Below are positions 1 to 11,296 of a stretch of DNA of 64,000 nt, in pieces. Source of the DNA: Gossypium raimondii. Its lineage: Eukaryota; Streptophyta; Magnoliopsida; Malvales; Malvaceae. Positions within the stretch are counted from its first letter, which is position 1, and every line of letters starts with the position of its first letter. A program made the translations under genes and the position numbers. A model generated the notes under the pieces. It saw only the letters and a list, made by a program, of their open reading frames with translations, ran no database searches and had not been told where the DNA came from. The stretch spans positions 49,357,218 to 49,421,217 of the forward strand of contig NC_068569.1 in assembly GCF_025698545.1 (NCBI RefSeq), given 5' to 3'.

Positions 1-3000
1 ACATTCTTATTTCAAAGAAATAAAATGTCACGCCCAATGATTTAGGACGCGACATTTTAATCTTCAAAATTAAGTTTGTCTTTTGATTTTTAAAACTCAT
101 GCATTTAAATTTGAAAAGGATATTCAGTTATTTGGGTCGAATGAAAAAATCAAAACCCAATAAGTTAAGGTTCAATTTCCCAAAATTCCTAAATAGAGAA
201 TATTGCCTTTATTTTTTAGGAAAATTTTCATCTCGAGAAAACAATGTCATACCCAATGCGTTAGGACACAACATGTTGAATTACCGAAAATGATTTTTAT
301 TTATTTATGTGTTTTGATTGAAGAATATTCTCGATTATTTAGATTCAACGAAAAAAATTGGAACCCAATACGTTAAGGCTCAATCCTCTCGAAGATCCCA
401 AATTCCATGTATTGCATTATTTTGAAAACTTTTGAACAAAATGATTTTAATGCTTCAATGAAACCAAATATCTTAATATGAATTATATGGATATATATAT
501 AAAATAGCATTGCAAAAAACGTTATTATATAAATTTAAAACAAAGAAGTACATAAAAGTGAATTACAAAATATAGTATAAAATAAAATCATAAAATATAC
601 AAATTATATTGAATTTACAAGAACATAAAGAAAAGCGATAATTTTAAGTAATAATGCATAATAACTTTAAAGTAATAATAATGTGAATTTTAGAGTGGCA
701 CTACATAATGAATTTTAAAATTAATGTATGATAAATTTAAAATAATAATATAATAAATTATTAATACAAATAAAGTACAAAAATTAAATATATGACAATT
801 ATGCAAAATTTTAAAGTACAAATATATAAAACTCAGAATCCTATATATAATAAAGTAATGTATGTATAAAAAAATAACCAATAATATACGAAAATATAAT
901 ACTAAATGTGATAGCCGAAATAGGGCCTAATCGAATAGTAGTTTCAGAACCACAAATCCAAGTGAAATAATTTAATTTTATAAATTTTATTAATTACTGA
1001 TTGATTGAAATATTGTGTGAAGATATGGATATGAAATTTTAATGATTTAGTGCCTAATTGAATTTTTAGGACTAAATTGGGAAAAATGCAAAGTGTGTCT
1101 AATTAGTGATTAAATGACTTAATTGAATTATTGTATGAAATTGGAAGTGTTTATGTGGCAATTAAACCATAAATTAGTGTTATGGACACAAAAGGGTAAT
1201 TCTAGAAAAATATCTAAGTAATGGGTTAAGGGTATTTTTGTCAAAAGTGAATAAAAGACAAAATAAAGTGAAAATAAGTGTCCATCTTCTTCAAAATCAG
1301 ACGTTTGCTGCCAAAAAAAATTCATGTCACCATAGCTAGGGTTCTTGATCTTCCTAAGCTCAATTGTAAGTGATTTCTTGCCTGTTTTTAATTATTTTCG
1401 TATTTTTTTGCTTATTGATGCTTGAATTTCATGTTTCTACTATTTAATTTAAATGAAATTAAAGTTTAAAAATTGACCCATTCATGATATAATTGTAAAT
1501 TGATTAGTGATGTTAGATAATGAATGTTTGAAGTGTTAATTACAAGTTTTACTAGATGAATTTTGATGAAAATGTTGAAAAAGGGCTAAATTGTGAAAGA
1601 TGGTAAAGTGTGCATAAAGTTGTGATTTTGTGAAATTGAGGGCTGTTATGAGCATGAAATATGATTTAGTGAAGTTTGAAATTTAAAAATTTAGTGAATT
1701 TTATTTTTACGAACTTTGGGACAAAAGTGGAATTTTTGAAAAGTTATGGAGAAAAATGTAAATTTGCCAAAATGTTGTGTATGAATTGTATTTGAATGAA
1801 ATATTGATAAAATGTATTAAATTGTGTTAATATAGATCAAGAAAGAATAAATAGTGGAAGTGATCGGGAAAGAGAAAGTTATCGACTAAATTACAAAAAT
1901 AGTCGTTTTGCATCCGAGGTAAGTTACGTGTAAATAATAGTTATATTTTTATAAATTGTGAATTATATTTGATATGTGAATTAATATTGAATGTAGAAGG
2001 AAAATTGTTCATGAATTATTCAAGTGATAAAGTGTTGAAAATAAAGTGTTAAGTGTAAATTCCCGGTTGAACTTAGGAATAGAAGTGGATACAAGTGACA
2101 TGTCACTAGAGATTAGTGATACAGTGTTACAGTGAGTCCCGAGTGCTGGGTGATCTAGCATGTGTTGCGACACTGACGACTTGTGTGAGCGAGCCGTGGA
2201 CATTTCGGTGTTATTGATCGGTGGTAGCTTGGCTACATTTCGTGGTAGCCGGCTACATAACGATGGTAGCCGGCTACATTTCGGTGGTAGCTTCACTACA
2301 TAACGATGGTAACCGACTACATAGTAGTGTTGCACTTATGTGATAAATCTCTACGTATCGTGTATATTCCAGTGTTCAACGGGATTAATGATGGGTTAAA
2401 GTGAATATGAAATGAAGTGTGTATGCAGGTACAATTGAAAGAATTGAGCATATGTGATAAATGTTAAGTGTGAAAATGTATATGCAAGTGAATTGGTAAG
2501 ATTGTGCATGTGTAAGTGATTGAAATTGCTAAGAAATGTTGTGATTAGTTATATGTTAAAAGTGTTAATTATTAAATGAGTAATTATTGTTTACATGTAA
2601 CTTACTAAGCTATTTATAGCTTACACCTTTCTTTCTTTTCCTTTGTTTTATAGTGTTTTGAGCTTGCTCGAATTGGGAATCGTCGGAGCTCGTATCACAC
2701 TATCACATCCATCTTGGTATTATGTGTTTTCAAAATGTTTAAAGTTATGGCATGTATAGAGTCTTAATTATTTTGAGCATGTTCATATGATATGGCTAAG
2801 ATTAGCTATTGAAATGGTCAGTAAAGATTATGTTTTGGTGTTATATGTGTGAATGGTCGTTAATACAAAGAAGCAGTTTCTTTGACAGCAGCAGTGACGT
2901 GAATGTGAAAAATCACCATAAATAGTAGAAATGGAATTAGAGAGTGAATGATATATAAAATTAAAGCTTATCAAGTCTATTTTTACATGAGAGAAACGGT

Positions 3001-4783
3001 GTAGGTAAAGGAATTTTATATTCTGAGATATTTGAACTTTAGTGTGACAGGGTCAGAATGATTTTTAAAGTCCCCTGTTCTGAATTTAGAATATCATTAT
3101 AAATTGTACAGAAATAATTAAGGGTCATAATTTATATTTCTAGATTTCTTAATGAGTCTATTTTCAAAAGAAACAAATGGTAACCATATATGAATTCTGT
3201 ACAATGAGATAATTGATTTTTAGTGCCAAGAGGTCAGACCTGTCAAGCTGTGAAACAGGGGATACTTTAATGAATAAATTGTACTAATTGGCTAAGTCAA
3301 AAATTCTGAAAATTTTATGGTAAGTAGGAATCTGAGTCTAGTTTCAGAGAAAATATACGGATTTAAATTTTGAGTCTCGTAACTCGAGTTATAATTAAAT
3401 TAGTGACAGTCACGCAGGTGGACAGTTTTGTTGTGAACAATGAATTTAATTTTAAAAGCAAATTTTTATGCTCCGAATTGGTAAGTTAAATTGGATGACA
3501 TCTCGTACTCGATTCCGGCGATAGTCTCGGGTAAGGGGTGTTACACTAAATATAATAATAGTAATAACAATAATGAGAATAAGTATAATAACACTGACGA
3601 TAATAATAAAAAAATGTTAATAAATAAAAATAATAATAATAAGGACTAATTTGAAAATAAAACAAAATCCCAGGGGTGAATTTGAAACAAATATTAAAAC
3701 ATCCGAATTGGGAACTGTTCAACACTAGAGGGACTACTTCGACAATTGGACGAGAAAATCCCCTCTGGCATTTGGGTCCAATCAACAAAAACGGCGTTGT
3801 TCAATCATGGATCTAATTGGAATCGAAATAGAATATACTGTATAAATTAAAAACAAAGAATAAACTGAATTGAAATGACAAAGATATGCGGAAGGACTTA
3901 TTACGGAATTAGACCATTAAAAGTAAAAACACGCAGATCCTGAGAAAATTGGTCGGGTCGCGCGCGGGTATCCCTACACCAAACGGCGCCGTTTTACTTT
4001 TATTATTAAAAACAATTTTTTTTCTAAAAAACAATTTCATTTCATTTTTAAAAAAAAAACTAAAACAAAGGGGAAACCTCTGCTAGGTTTTCCTTAACCC
4101 AAACTCCCCCCAGCCGCCACAACCACTTCAGCGAGCCTCAAGCTTCCCTCCGACTCCGATTCGGGCAAAGGAAATAGGGCTCCGTCTTCCTCCACGCAGG
4201 TAAGAATCTTCTCTCCTTCTCTTTATTTCTGTTTTGCACACCCAGAAAAAACGAAAAAACAAAGAAATAACGAAGAAAGCGATACAAAAAAAATGAAGAA
4301 AATCACCTTCCAAAATTGTTTCTTTTGATTCCTTGTTTCTGTATTTTAATATTTCTTAATACCACATTTTTTTCTAACCCCTATTTACAGATTTTATTTG
4401 GCTTTATATAGCCAAAAATAATGAAAAAAATCCCTCGAAAACTCCCTTCCATTTGTTGTAATTTCTGCTGCCATTTGCTGCTCGTGGTTCCTGATTTTGT
4501 TGTAGGTAGGTACTGGATTAAAGTACGTAGGCTATGCGAGTGCGACGTGCGCGACGTGCGCGACATGCGGGGCTACTGTGTGTTCGTGCGTGGAGGCGGT
4601 TGTGCGGCACCGAGGCTGGGAAGAGGGCTACTGCTAGGGTTCTTTCTGCTTCTGTTTTGTATTTTGGGCTAGTGCTAGGGTTAATAATTTGGGCCTTATT
4701 CAGCCGAATGCATTTAGTTTTTATTTGGGCTGTAGTGTTTAGTTTTTGGGTTTGTTAGGCCCGGGCAAAATTTGGGCTTTACA
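1..4783. mobile_element. LTR of retrotransposon family B, left end outside window, split by a nested solo LTR
   Basis: Bases 1-901 and 3551-4783 are two halves of one long LTR, interrupted by the solo LTR at 907-3545. Both halves align by eye with the complete family-B LTR at 58795-61429: the left half shares the recurring 'caatgagttaggg...gacatttt' type segments with 59090-59500, and the right half shares the tract ending in GGGCAAAATTTGGGCTTTACA with the 3' end of that copy. The right end at 4783 is inferred from the terminal TTACA. No primer-binding site or polypurine tract follows, so this is probably a solo LTR too. About 300 bp of its left end lies outside the window. The short ORFs inside (for example 4128-4672) are not genes. 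Confidence 0.7.
907..3545. mobile_element. Solo LTR, family A, with 5-bp target-site duplication
   Basis: The unit starts TGTGATAGCC and ends GGTAAGGGGTGTTACA, so it has the TG...CA ends of an LTR. It is flanked by a perfect 5-bp duplication CTAAA at 902-906 and 3546-3550. It is 2639 bp long and contains no gag-pol, primer-binding site or second LTR, which indicates a solo LTR left by LTR-LTR recombination. It sits inside the family-B LTR and is therefore younger than it. Positions 2870-3080 resemble 63650-63850, so a related LTR begins near the right end of the window. Degenerate repeats GGTAGC(C)GGCTACAT occur at 2220-2320. Confidence 0.85.
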
Positions 4784-5692
4784 TCACCCTTTATCGCTTT
4801 TTAATCACCTATTCATTACTTCCTCATCGCAGGTACCGGAGATCAAAAGGCCAAGTTAGGAGGGTCAAATTTTGGAATTTTTAAAATTTTTAAAATTTTT
4901 ATATAAATTAATATATAATATTCATTAAAATATTCTTTTTTGTCAAATTCACTTTATTCTAGATAATTAATTATCTAAAAGAAGCTCATAATAATTTAAA
5001 GAATATAAAATTCTATATGAAAATTCTAGAAATATAAAATCTCGAAAATATTGTTGAAGAAATAATATATATGAGAAATAAAATAAAAAAGATTATCTTT
5101 CAATGGAATCCGATAACAAATTAAAAATAGAACAAAATAAAATAAATTAAATCATTATATGCTGCCTTAATGTTTCTTGAAACCAAATTAATAGTATCTT
5201 TCATTAAGTTTTATGCCTTTAAAGAACATTTAGAATTAATATTATAAAGACTTGTGACACTGATACTATTTCTTTAGCTAAAATGTAAAATATACCATGA
5301 AATTTTCTTTTCGATTTAATTCAAAATTTTAATTTATTTAAATTATTTTCAAAACTCAAATCATAAAATAAATAATATTTTGATTTTTTCCTTATAATGA
5401 AAATATTATATTAAAAATCAAAATAGGTAAAAAGAAAACATATAACTGATAATTTTGTTTAATTTTTATTCTTTCTATGGTATTTTAAAGAATGGATATT
5501 AGATATTTTTATATAGATAATACAAAGATAAATTTTAGAGGATTTAAAGAAAATTTTCCTCATTTTATTTATTTAAAAAATTATCTACTCTTATATAATT
5601 TTAATTTTAAAATTTTCTAAATTTTTTAAAATGATTTTTATTATTTTATATATAATTAGGGTTAGATTGACAAAAATATAAAAATTGAAGAC
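4784..5692. other. AT-rich intergenic stretch without recognisable genes
   Basis: AT-rich sequence between the family-B LTR end and the MULE target-site duplication. I see no ORF of note, no RNA gene and no terminal repeats. Confidence 0.6.
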
Positions 5693-6044
5693 TAAGTTAG
5701 TGGGCAATTTACCAATAAAAGTCTTTTTTTAAAAAAATTACCGAAATGGGCCCATTATTTAATTATTTACCGGAATGGTGCATTTTCCGCGAAATCGTGT
5801 CCACGTCGGTAGCGATGTCGAGATGCGTCAGAAATCACGTCCACGTCGGTATGAAGTTCGACATGGCAACAAATCGCGCCCTCAAGGACGCGATTTGCTT
5901 CCACGTCAGTAACTCACGCTGACGTGGACGCGATTTCCTGGCGCCACGTAGTGCGTTCCGGGGGAGATGATTTTGTCATTTTTCCCACGTTAGGTTTTTT
6001 TGGCTTTTAGGGTTTAGGCTTTTTAGGGTTTTTAGGTCTTGAAA

Positions 6045-6410
6045 GAAATAATTTCGAGTTGACGTTTCTTATAAAATAGTATAAAATCGCTTCTAGCAGG
6101 ATGCTATTTGAGAAGAATTTGTAAAAACGCGCCCTCGTGAACGCGCTTTTGCTACAGTAGGTCACGGAAGAAATAATTATTTTTTTGACGTTTCTGAGCA
6201 AATAGTATAAAATCGCTTCTAGCAGGATGCTATTTGAGAAGAATTTGTGAAATTGCGGCCTTGTGGACGCGCTTTTGCTACAGTAGGTCATGTGAGAAAT
6301 AATTTTTTTTGACGTTTCTGAGCAAATAATATAAAATCGCTTCTAGCAGGATGCTATTTGAGAAGAATTTGTGAAATCACGCCATTGTGGACGCATTTTT
6401 GCTACAGTAG
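6045..6410 (+). repeat. 125-bp tandem repeat, about 2.9 copies, in the MULE 5' region
   Basis: Units begin near 6045, 6170 and 6296 with GAAATAATT and end in TTTTGCTACAGTAG. Each contains 'aaatcgcttctagcaggatg' and a 'gcgcc...gtgaacgcgc' short inverted motif. The array lies between the left TIR and the transposase start codon, where subterminal transposase-binding sites or the promoter would be expected. The ORF at 6007-6291 on the minus strand is only a translation of this array. Confidence 0.85.
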
Positions 6411-6455
6411 CATGTTTGGACTGAGGCTATAAATTAGGTAAAAAATGTTCTCAGA

Positions 6456-9187
6456 ATGCATAAGTCACAGCAGAAACAATTTAGAGAGGCTAAGAAGGTT
6501 AGAGTTTCAAATATGAGTGAACGTATTAGTACTATTATTTACTACGATAGTGAGGTTTGCCACAACAAGGATGGTGTTGTTTTTTTGTCGGAGAATACGG
6601 TGCGACTGGTTTTTGACCAGAACATAGATTTGACAGAACTTCGTAAAAGAATTAGGCGTAAAATTTTCAGAACGACGCCAATGAAAGTTCTGTCTATCAC
6701 ATATCGATTTTGTTCTTCTGTTGATCCGGTGACATATGACTCGTTCGACATAAAAGGTGCCCGTAGCTTGGAGGCAATGGTGCAGACTCATCTTGCTAGT
6801 GGAGCACCTTATATTGAGTTATATGTACAATTTACATCGCCAACTGATGTACTTGCGACCGGTGTTCGAGATGTATACACGACCCCTGGCCGACACTCGG
6901 TTAGCGGGTTACAAAATACGGAACAACACATGTTCGGTAGTGGTGCCGAATGCACATCCCCCATGAGACTCTCTGTCGGTGGATGGGACATGTACGTCGG
7001 TGGCTCGACGTTTGATGCTGGAAATACGTACTGGAGAACGGCATCAAGTTCTAGTGGGTGGCAATCTACATCCAATTGGAGACGTTATCAAATGCCCAGA
7101 AGAAGGGATGACGTACTCCCTACGACGTCAACCGGTGAGGGGACCTCGTACACTGCAGATGATTGTAGGTTAGAAGATGACTTCGATGTGAATCCACCTC
7201 GAGAGCTCGGGCCGGATGGTGCAGAAGTTGGCTTATTTTCTAAACCGGAGCCTATTCCAACAGAAGTTGAAGATGCTGAAAGGAGTTCAGATGAGGAAGA
7301 AAGTCCACGATTCAGAGCATACTCACCTCCAGCCTAAATGCATAATGTCGATCTGTCTGCAGATGATGCGTTAGAGTTTCCAAATCTACCACATCAGTTG
7401 CGTGATCGTACAAGTTCAGGGGTAGATTTCGGTGAACTTGAAGTTGGTAATCAGTTTACCAAAAAGGATAGTTTTATTGGTGCTTTGAAACAACATAGCA
7501 TCAAAAACGGTGTTAACTACCACGTCGTTAAATCAAAATCTGATAAGTTTGAGGCGAAGTGTGCGGTGCAAGACGGCACATGTTTATGGAAAATCTACGC
7601 CTCGTTAAGGAAAAGGACAGGGTTGTGGGAGATAAAAAAGTACAAAGGTCCACATACATGTGCTACAGGTATAGTATTGACGGTATCTGAATAATACTTT
7701 TATTATGCAATGTTGCATTATTTAATGTACTCCCTTTATAGGTGTTTCACAAGATCATCCCAAAATGGATTCAGCTATGTTAGCTAGCTTGATACTGCCC
7801 ACGATAAAAGCAGATCCTAGGACTTCAGTGTTGGTGTTAATTGCCAATATCCGTAGCCAAATGGGGTACACGCCCTCTTACCGCAAGGCTTGGATAGCTA
7901 AGCAAAAGGTGTTGGAGAAGATGCATAGTGGGTGGGACGCCTCATATAATGAAATATGGCAGTGATGTCAGGTGCTAGAGAGATATGTCCCAGGTGCCAT
8001 CACAGACCTTGAAACGGAACATACGTACTACAACGGCCGATTGCTACGTGGATGCCAAGTGTTCAAACGCCTGTTTCGGACCTTTAAGCAATGTCGAGAC
8101 GTATTTCCATACTGCAAGCCGTTGGTACAAATTAACGGTACCTTCATGTTCGGTAGGTATACTCATCGGCTATTGCTTGCAGTGGCACAGGATGGCAGTG
8201 AGAGAATTCTTCCAATTGAATTTGCAATAACACCGGGGGAGTCGTCTGATGACTGGGATTTCTTTCTGTCTAGGTTAAGGAGGCATGTGTGCCCCCAACC
8301 TGATATCTGTGTTATTTCAGATCGGGGCGCCGGTATACTAGCTGCATTTGATCGAGAGGAAAGCTTATGGCAGCGCACACACCATAGATATTGCCTAAGA
8401 CACGTTGCTTCGAACTACTACAGGTAATATCCATCTAAGAGCGAATGACAACAAGTCACCAACATGGGTATTTAGTCTATATCTGTGTTATTTCGTTTGT
8501 CAATTTGAATTAGTTTTGTTGGTAGAAGTGGTATAAATTATTCGCTATAATCTTATATTGGCAGGGTATGAAATAAATAAAGATCGTTTTCATGAGATGT
8601 TGGCAATCTTACGATCCCAAAACAAAGAAGGGGCGGATTACCTTTGTAACATACGTTTCGAATAGTGGGTACAAGCATACGACGGCGGCCTACGATATGG
8701 CCATATGACGTCGAACTTGGCTGAATGCATAAATTCTGTTCTTAAAGGAACGCGTCATCTACCGATAACATCGGTTGTGCGAGAGACATATTTTCGTTTG
8801 GCGGCGCTATTTCCAAAGTGAACAGCAAGTTATGTAGGTTAGATGCAGGGAGGCCATGTATGGTGCAGTAAGGTAGTTCAAGAAATTAACAAGGCCAAGG
8901 CGAGGGCAAACATCATGCACACAGTGTGTCACGATCGAGACAATTTATGGTTTCGCGTGACAGAGTTTGACAGATCGCACCAAGGTGTTGTTGGCGGGCA
9001 ATATCGTGTACACTTGCGAAATAGGACTTGTGACTGTGGGAAGTTTGATGCACTTCGTTATCCATGCGCTCATGTTATTGCAGCTTGTCAGAAACTCCGT
9101 CTGGATCCGATGAGTTATGTGGACGAAGTGTACAAATTAGAAAACATGTACAACGTCTGGAGACACGTGTTTCAGCAGCCATCTTAG
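6456..9187 (+). pseudogene. MULE transposase (mudrA-type), decayed
   Basis: MULE transposases cut and paste the element with a DDE catalytic core. The start at 6456 opens a long N-terminal region. A MuDR DNA-binding-like segment follows (KDSFIGALKQHSIKNGVNYH, about 7465-7525), then the transposase core (about 7972-8427 on) and a SWIM-type zinc finger (CDCGKFDALRYPCAHVIAAC, about 9029-9090). Two introns can be read: 7669-7741 and one starting near 8422 and ending near 8564. In-frame stops lie at 7335, 7963-7965, 8663-8665, 8819-8821 and 8840-8842. Where family proteins normally have VDGTF, this copy reads INGTF: the codon at 8134-8136 is AAC, so the first catalytic Asp is Asn. The second motif ICVISDRG is kept. 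The gene therefore cannot make an active enzyme. Confidence 0.9.
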
Positions 9188-9259
9188 ATGTACGCGGCTC
9201 CGTGACGTGTCGGGCATCAGATAACCTCCAATTAATTGAAGAATGTATGCCCGAGCATA

Positions 9260-9660
9260 TCAGATTCTTTCAATTTCGGTTGAATCTTCATCCGGATCAG
9301 GGAATGTGTCACGTAACCAGCCCATCTCGACCTTACCTCCCTCCATTTTCTCCAGAATAGCGCTCAAAAGCTCGTAGCACACCGCCTCCCAATTGTTAGA
9401 TTGGGCAGACCCGGTGACTGGGTACTCATCCACCGGCAATCCCAATTACAGATGGACATCTTCTAGAGTGATAGTGCACTCTCCACATGGAAGATGGAAT
9501 GTGTGCGTCTCGGGTCTCCACCTCTCGATCAACGCACTGATCAGTTTCGGGTCCAACTTGCATCCCCGCCTACCGTCGCCACGTGCCAAAAACCCGCTTC
9601 CCGCAAGTAGTTCTCTACAACGGTGATGGAGGAGCATGCATATTCCGGATATCGCATTCC
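9260..9660 (-). pseudogene. Plant mobile domain (PMD, MAIN/MAIL1-like) fragment inside the MULE
   Basis: On the minus strand two adjoining ORFs (9637-9446 and 9445-9260) are in the same frame and separated by a single TAA. They carry the plant mobile domain signature: [13 protein letters not shown] near the start, [35 protein letters not shown] and LGLPVDEYPVTG. The TAA sits where a Gln codon would fit, consistent with CAA to TAA. PMD proteins MAIN and MAIL1 act in silencing and gene expression in Arabidopsis, and PMD copies inside Mutator elements are known. Only the N-terminal part of the domain is present and it ends against the transposase 3' end. Upstream (9803-10072) is non-coding, probably its former leader. 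It could be a captured host exon set or a normal second gene of this MULE lineage. Confidence 0.75.
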
Positions 9661-10465
9661 AATACCCGATCTACAGACTTTTATAACAAATAATAAATTA
9701 ATAATTATCTAAAAATGCATAAATAAAAAGTTCTTAAATAATATTTAAAAATTAAATTTAACACTTACCATTTTCATTTGTTCCACCGATATGTGATGCT
9801 TATCAAAACGAGTCAATGATCCGGCCATTGATGAAATCATACAAATTTTTACGATTTATAAAAATATAAAAAAATTTTAAAATTATTTTAAAAAAGGAAA
9901 TTGAGAGCAAATTGAAATTAAATATGGATTTGAGAGAATTTTGGAAGGAAATTGAGAGAATTTTGGAAGAAAATTGAAAGGAATTGAGAGGAAATATGAG
10001 AGAAGATTTGTTTGTGAAAAATAAAAAAGGGTGGGGGTATTTATAGTTTTTTTTTTTACCGTTGGGGGGCAACGGTCAAATTTTTGACCGTTGGGTACTG
10101 TTCACGCGCGGGTCGAAATCGCGTCATTGAGGGCGTGATTTGTTGCAATGTCAGCAACTCGCGCTGACGTGGACGCGATTTTCTGACACATACCCTGACA
10201 TTGCGCTGACGTGGACGCGATTTCGCGAAAAATAGACCATTCCGATAAATAATTAAATAATGGGCCCATTTCGATAATTTTTGAAAAAAAAGACTTTTAT
10301 TGGTAAATTACCCTAAGTTAGTGATGACGTAATTGTTTACTTTTAGCTATCGGTAATGTCTGGTTCAGCTCCACGACAAAAGAAAAGTATGAATATTTTA
10401 ACCCTTAAAAGTATGATATAGATAATAAAACAAGATTAAAAAATTAGAACTTTTAAAACATTAAA

Positions 10466-10891
10466 GGGTAAATGAAAATGTTGACCACTAATATTTGTAT
10501 ATTTTGTCAAAACGATACTAATTATATTTTTAATCTTTTTAATTATCAATTTCTTTTCAAACTATAATGTACCATTAAAAAGTTAATTGAGGATAATATA
10601 AAATTTTATATGTGAAATATTTTTATGAGATGTAAACTTAAATAACCCTATAAGATGTATATGTAAAAATAATAAATTAAATAAATAATACATGAAATTA
10701 AAAAATAACACTTAATTTAAAGAAAATAAACATAATTAACCAAACGTAAGAAAGATTAAAACCTTTTGAAAAAAATATTAAAACCTTAAACTTATTCAAT
10801 AAACATGTTAAAAAACAAAAAACTTAAAAATATAATTAGAGTCGTTTTGACAAAAAATAGAAATATTAGTGGCCAAATTTATAATTAATCC
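10466..10891. mobile_element. MULE-type MITE, 426 bp, 9-bp TSD
   Basis: The ends form inverted repeats of about 70 bp: GGGTAAATGAAAATGTTGACC... on the left, and GGATTAATTATAAATTTGGCC... reading inward from the right. Both continue into 'actaatattt..tattttttgtcaaaacga'. AACATTAAA flanks the unit at 10457-10465 and 10892-10900. There is no coding capacity. It lies about 400 bp beyond the stop codon of the MORF8-like gene. Confidence 0.8.
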
Positions 10892-10900
10892 AACATTAAA

Positions 10901-11296
10901 TTCTCACTAGCTTAAAATATAAAAAGAGTGACATTCGGCAAATCTCGTTAACATAAATATTAACCACCAAATTCTCTCTTAATCAACAAAGGGATGATAG
11001 ATGGAGTCATGACTTGTAATGAACAACGGAGAAACAGACACTTCTTCAATAAAAAGCCTAAACATATCCAAATTTAAGTGACACCAACATCATCATCATA
11101 ATAATATATTTAGAAAACATCAACAGCAGTCCATCCAACACGACAAAATTTCGTACTAATGAAGATATACTGATGAACTTAGCAAACATCCACAGCAGTA
11201 CAGCAATTCATTTTAATAGCCACAAGCTCAACAGATATTCTCTTTATCTACAATGTTCCTAAAAATGTCTTCTTTCAATTCATCTAAAACAAATAT
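10901..11296. other. 3' flank and probable 3' UTR of the MORF8-like gene
   Basis: Non-coding sequence immediately downstream (minus strand) of the stop at 11297, less AT-biased than the DNA beyond it. The mRNA 3' end probably lies here; I could not pin a poly(A) signal. Confidence 0.4.

Larger units (their letters stand above)
5693..10322 (+). mobile_element. Mutator-like element (MULE) with long TIRs and 9-bp TSD
   Basis: The element runs 5702-10313 (4612 bp). A perfect 9-bp direct repeat TAAGTTAGT flanks it at 5693-5701 and 10314-10322, the TSD length typical of Mutator elements. The terminal inverted repeats start GGG(C/T)AATTTACCAATAAAAG and stay alignable for at least 100 bp, through a conserved GGGCCCATTATTTAATTATTTA block into repeated 'cgcgtccacgtc' motifs. 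Inside are, in order, a GC-rich subterminal region, a 125-bp tandem repeat (6045-6410), a transposase pseudogene on + (6456-9187) and a plant-mobile-domain fragment on - (9260-9660). The structure is complete but its transposase is dead, so it would need help in trans to move. Confidence 0.92.

Noticed and set aside
3546..3788. Minus-strand 80-codon ORF with Tyr-rich end
   Set aside because: It lies in LTR-derived AT-rich DNA with AAT-type repeats and has no domain.
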